DNA from: Parazoarcus communis
Lineage (GTDB): Bacteria; Pseudomonadota; Gammaproteobacteria; Burkholderiales; Rhodocyclaceae
NCBI RefSeq assembly: GCF_003111665.1
Contig: NZ_CP022188.1
Location: 2,418,001-2,482,000, forward strand
Direction of reading: 5' to 3'
Length of the DNA stretch: 64,000 nt
Each line of letters begins with the position of its first letter. Positions within the stretch are counted from its first letter, which is position 1. A model generated the notes under the pieces. It made no database searches. It saw only the letters and a list, made by a program, of their open reading frames with translations, and was not told the origin of the DNA. A program made the position numbers and the translations under genes. Below are positions 62,414 through 64,000 of the stretch, piece after piece.

Positions 62414-62728
62414 TCAGCGCTGGACGGCGCCGAGGGGAACAAAGGCCGTGCCACTGGCCTTCTTGAATACCGAGAACACCTTTTCGGTAACCGCGTCGGA
62501 AACCGTGAAGTCGCGGTAAGCCATCTCGAGAAAGTTGCGATGGTGGGTGTAGCGAACCTGATCGTCGCCTTCGACCGGATTGTTGGAGAGGTAGTCGTGG
62601 AAGCGCTGCAGGATGTGCAGACGGTTCACGTGCACGACCTGAGGCTCGTAACTGACGCCGAAGTACTCCAGAAAGTCCTCCGCAGCGGACAGTTCTTCCA
62701 TTGCTTCGTCAAGAGTGAGTTCGTCCAT
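62414..62728 (-). CDS. nifW: NifW, nitrogenase-stabilising protein
   Basis: 104 residues, the normal NifW length. Motifs LSAAEDFLEYFGVSYEP at 13-29 and VHVNRLHILQRFHDYL near 32-47 are diagnostic. NifW binds the MoFe protein and protects it from oxygen or aids its maturation. It lies 15 bases after the preceding unknown gene. Confidence 0.95.
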   Translation of the reverse strand: MDELTLDEAMEELSAAEDFLEYFGVSYEPQVVHVNRLHILQRFHDYLSNNPVEGDDQVRYTHHRNFLEMAYRDFTVSDAVTEKVFSVFKKASGTAFVPLGAVQR

Positions 62729-62743
62729 GATCAGGCTCCGTAT

Positions 62744-63265
62744 TCAGATGGCGATTGGGGTTTGGGAGGCTTCTTCTGCTGCGCGTGCAACGTCAAGCAG
62801 AACCTTGCTGCCGAGGCGGTCGGCATCGTCGATCTGCACCAGAGGCTGAAGGATCTGGATGGCGCCACCGATGTCGCCCTCGCGCAGCCGGATGTAGGCT
62901 GCGGCCTTCAGCGCAGAGAGATAGAAGCGGGTCAGCGTCATTGACCGGTGTGCTGCGGTGGCGACCTTGTCAGCGTCGATACCGCTGCCGTCCGCGGGTA
63001 GTCCAACCCGTGCGCCACTGACGTCGATCGCATGCCACACGACCCGCTGTGCTTCCGCCATCTGGTGACGGTAGAAGTGATAGCGGTAACGCGCGACGAG
63101 GACCAGCAGGTGATCCGGCGCCTTGAGGCCCGCTTCGGCAAGCGCCTGTTCGGCTTCGGGCGCGCCGTAGTGTTCGCCGGCGCGTTCGATCAGTTCGAGC
63201 ACACCGTCCGGGAGCGGATCTTCGAAGTACAGGGGTTCGGGATCAAAGTGCAGCAGGTCCATCAA
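62744..63265 (-). CDS. Unknown TPR-like helical protein in the nif cluster
   Basis: 173 residues, nearly all helical, with paired-helix sequence around 40-75 ([22 protein letters not shown]) given by position only, and again 110-150 with [15 protein letters not shown]. This suggests a short TPR array; no catalytic residues are evident. Its start overlaps the cysE stop by four bases, and nifW follows after 15 bases, so it belongs to this operon. Similar small proteins occur in nif clusters of related bacteria; function unknown. Confidence 0.75.
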   Translation of the reverse strand: MMDLLHFDPEPLYFEDPLPDGVLELIERAGEHYGAPEAEQALAEAGLKAPDHLLVLVARYRYHFYRHQMAEAQRVVWHAIDVSGARVGLPADGSGIDADKVATAAHRSMTLTRFYLSALKAAAYIRLREGDIGGAIQILQPLVQIDDADRLGSKVLLDVARAAEEASQTPIAI

Positions 63266-64000
63266 CGTGTCTCCGACGTGAGTTCGTTCTCAGGCTGGCA
63301 GGCACATTCGGGACAGGCCTGGTCGGTATTGGCCTCGCAGTCGATGTTGCTGACCGCGACCACTGGAATTGTCGTGCGGGGCTTCTTCGGTGGAGGCGCT
63401 TCGGCGTTGGCCTGCAGGCCCGAAATCTGCGACTCGAGTGACTTGATGCGGTCGAGCAGGCAGTTGAGCGTATGGCCCACCGGGTCGGGCATCAGGTGGT
63501 GATCGAGGTTGAGTTCGTCCGTGGGGCTCAGGATCGGACCTTCCCTGCGCACGACTTTTGCAGGAATGCCAACCACAGTGCGATCCGAAGGTACGTTCTT
63601 GACCACCACGGAGTTGGCGCCTACCCGGACCCGGCTGCCGATGGTGATGGCACCAAGAATCTTCGCGCCGGCGCCGACGACGACGTGGTCGCCGAGTGTG
63701 GGGTGACGTTTTCCCGGATTCCAGGTGGTGCCACCCAGGGTGACCCCGTGGTAAAGCGTGACGTCATCACCGATCTCGGCGGTCTCGCCGACGACGACGC
63801 CCGCGCCGTGATCGATGAAGAAACGGCGGCCGATGCGGGCGCCCGGGTGAATATCGACATTGGTCAGGACCCGGCCGATGAAGCTCGTCAGGCGTGCCAG
63901 GTAGCGCCAGTTGCGCAGCCATAAGGCGTGGGCAATGCGATAGGTGATCAGGGCGTGAACGCCGGGGTAGGTGGTGAGCACTTCCCAGGTCGTGCGGGCA
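63262..64000 (-). CDS. cysE: Serine O-acetyltransferase of the nif cluster, 5' end cut by window
   Basis: The frame stays open to the right edge; residues ARTTWE precede the first in-window GTG at 63981 and match the usual CysE N-terminal region, so the gene begins outside. Left-handed beta-helix hexapeptide repeats ([35 protein letters not shown] by position) and the C-terminal GIPAKVV identify serine acetyltransferase. It forms O-acetylserine for cysteine, giving sulphur for Fe-S clusters; nif-linked copies are called nifP. The C-terminus carries an unusual tail with [17 protein letters not shown], rich in cysteine. Confidence 0.93.
   Translation of the reverse strand, partial: ARTTWEVLTTYPGVHALITYRIAHALWLRNWRYLARLTSFIGRVLTNVDIHPGARIGRRFFIDHGAGVVVGETAEIGDDVTLYHGVTLGGTTWNPGKRHPTLGDHVVVGAGAKILGAITIGSRVRVGANSVVVKNVPSDRTVVGIPAKVVRREGPILSPTDELNLDHHLMPDPVGHTLNCLLDRIKSLESQISGLQANAEAPPPKKPRTTIPVVAVSNIDCEANTDQACPECACQPENELTSETR

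Overview
The window is a compact, GC-rich bacterial chromosome segment that reads as a nitrogen-fixing betaproteobacterium of the Rhodocyclales (Azoarcus/Aromatoleum/Thauera type). The grounds are the 16S rRNA, a beta-type rrn operon with tRNA-Ile and tRNA-Ala in the spacer, the gene families present (ActP/YjcH, NAD-GDH of the large type, HemX/HemY, Mrp/ApbC) and a nif accessory cluster (cysE-x-nifW-nifZ-nifM-x) at the right-hand end. This placement comes from sequence recall only. I see no insertion sequence, prophage or CRISPR array.

Layout. 1-6.4 kb: two OmpR-type two-component systems flank the acetate uptake pair yjcH-actP. 6.5-10.5 kb: tRNA-Phe with its own promoter and terminator, then a leftward light/DNA-repair operon (a 47-residue DUF2256 protein, a DASH-type cryptochrome/photolyase and an Fe-S (6-4) photolyase), then a DUF3429 membrane protein. 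10.5-19.3 kb: a giant NAD-glutamate dehydrogenase divergent from hemA-prfA-prmC-grxD, with a structured, possibly transcribed leader between them. 19.4-23.9 kb: a leftward accessory cassette with a nucleotidyltransferase, an HprK-related kinase, a PqqD-like small protein and a Tat-exported cysteine-containing protein, preceded by a possible 47-codon ORF and a Ser/Thr kinase fused to a cyclic-nucleotide-binding domain. This is the least described part of the window. 23.9-34.6 kb: argH, the LytTR pair algZ-algR, and divergently the type IV pilus minor pilin operon fimT-pilV-pilW-pilX-pilY1-pilE. 34.7-46.3 kb: ppc, a thioredoxin-like exported protein, the haem operon hemC-hemD-hemX-hemY, a SulP transporter and metG. 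46.4-54.3 kb: an OmpA-type lipoprotein, apbC/mrp, dcd, a large PLP-dependent basic amino-acid decarboxylase, thyA-folA and a PilZ-type protein. 54.3-59.9 kb: a complete rrn operon (16S, tRNA-Ile, tRNA-Ala, 23S, 5S) with two promoters, boxA sites, processing stems and a terminator. 60.3-64 kb: the leftward nif accessory operon, entering from beyond the right edge.

Functional themes. Haem synthesis appears twice (hemA; hemCDXY). Surface motility and signalling appear as the pilus operon, its probable regulator AlgZR and a PilZ protein. Carbon entry is represented by ActP and Ppc. Nitrogenase maturation is represented by CysE/NifW/NifZ/NifM plus two conserved-looking unknowns. Genes at both edges (a response regulator at the left, cysE at the right) are cut by the window.
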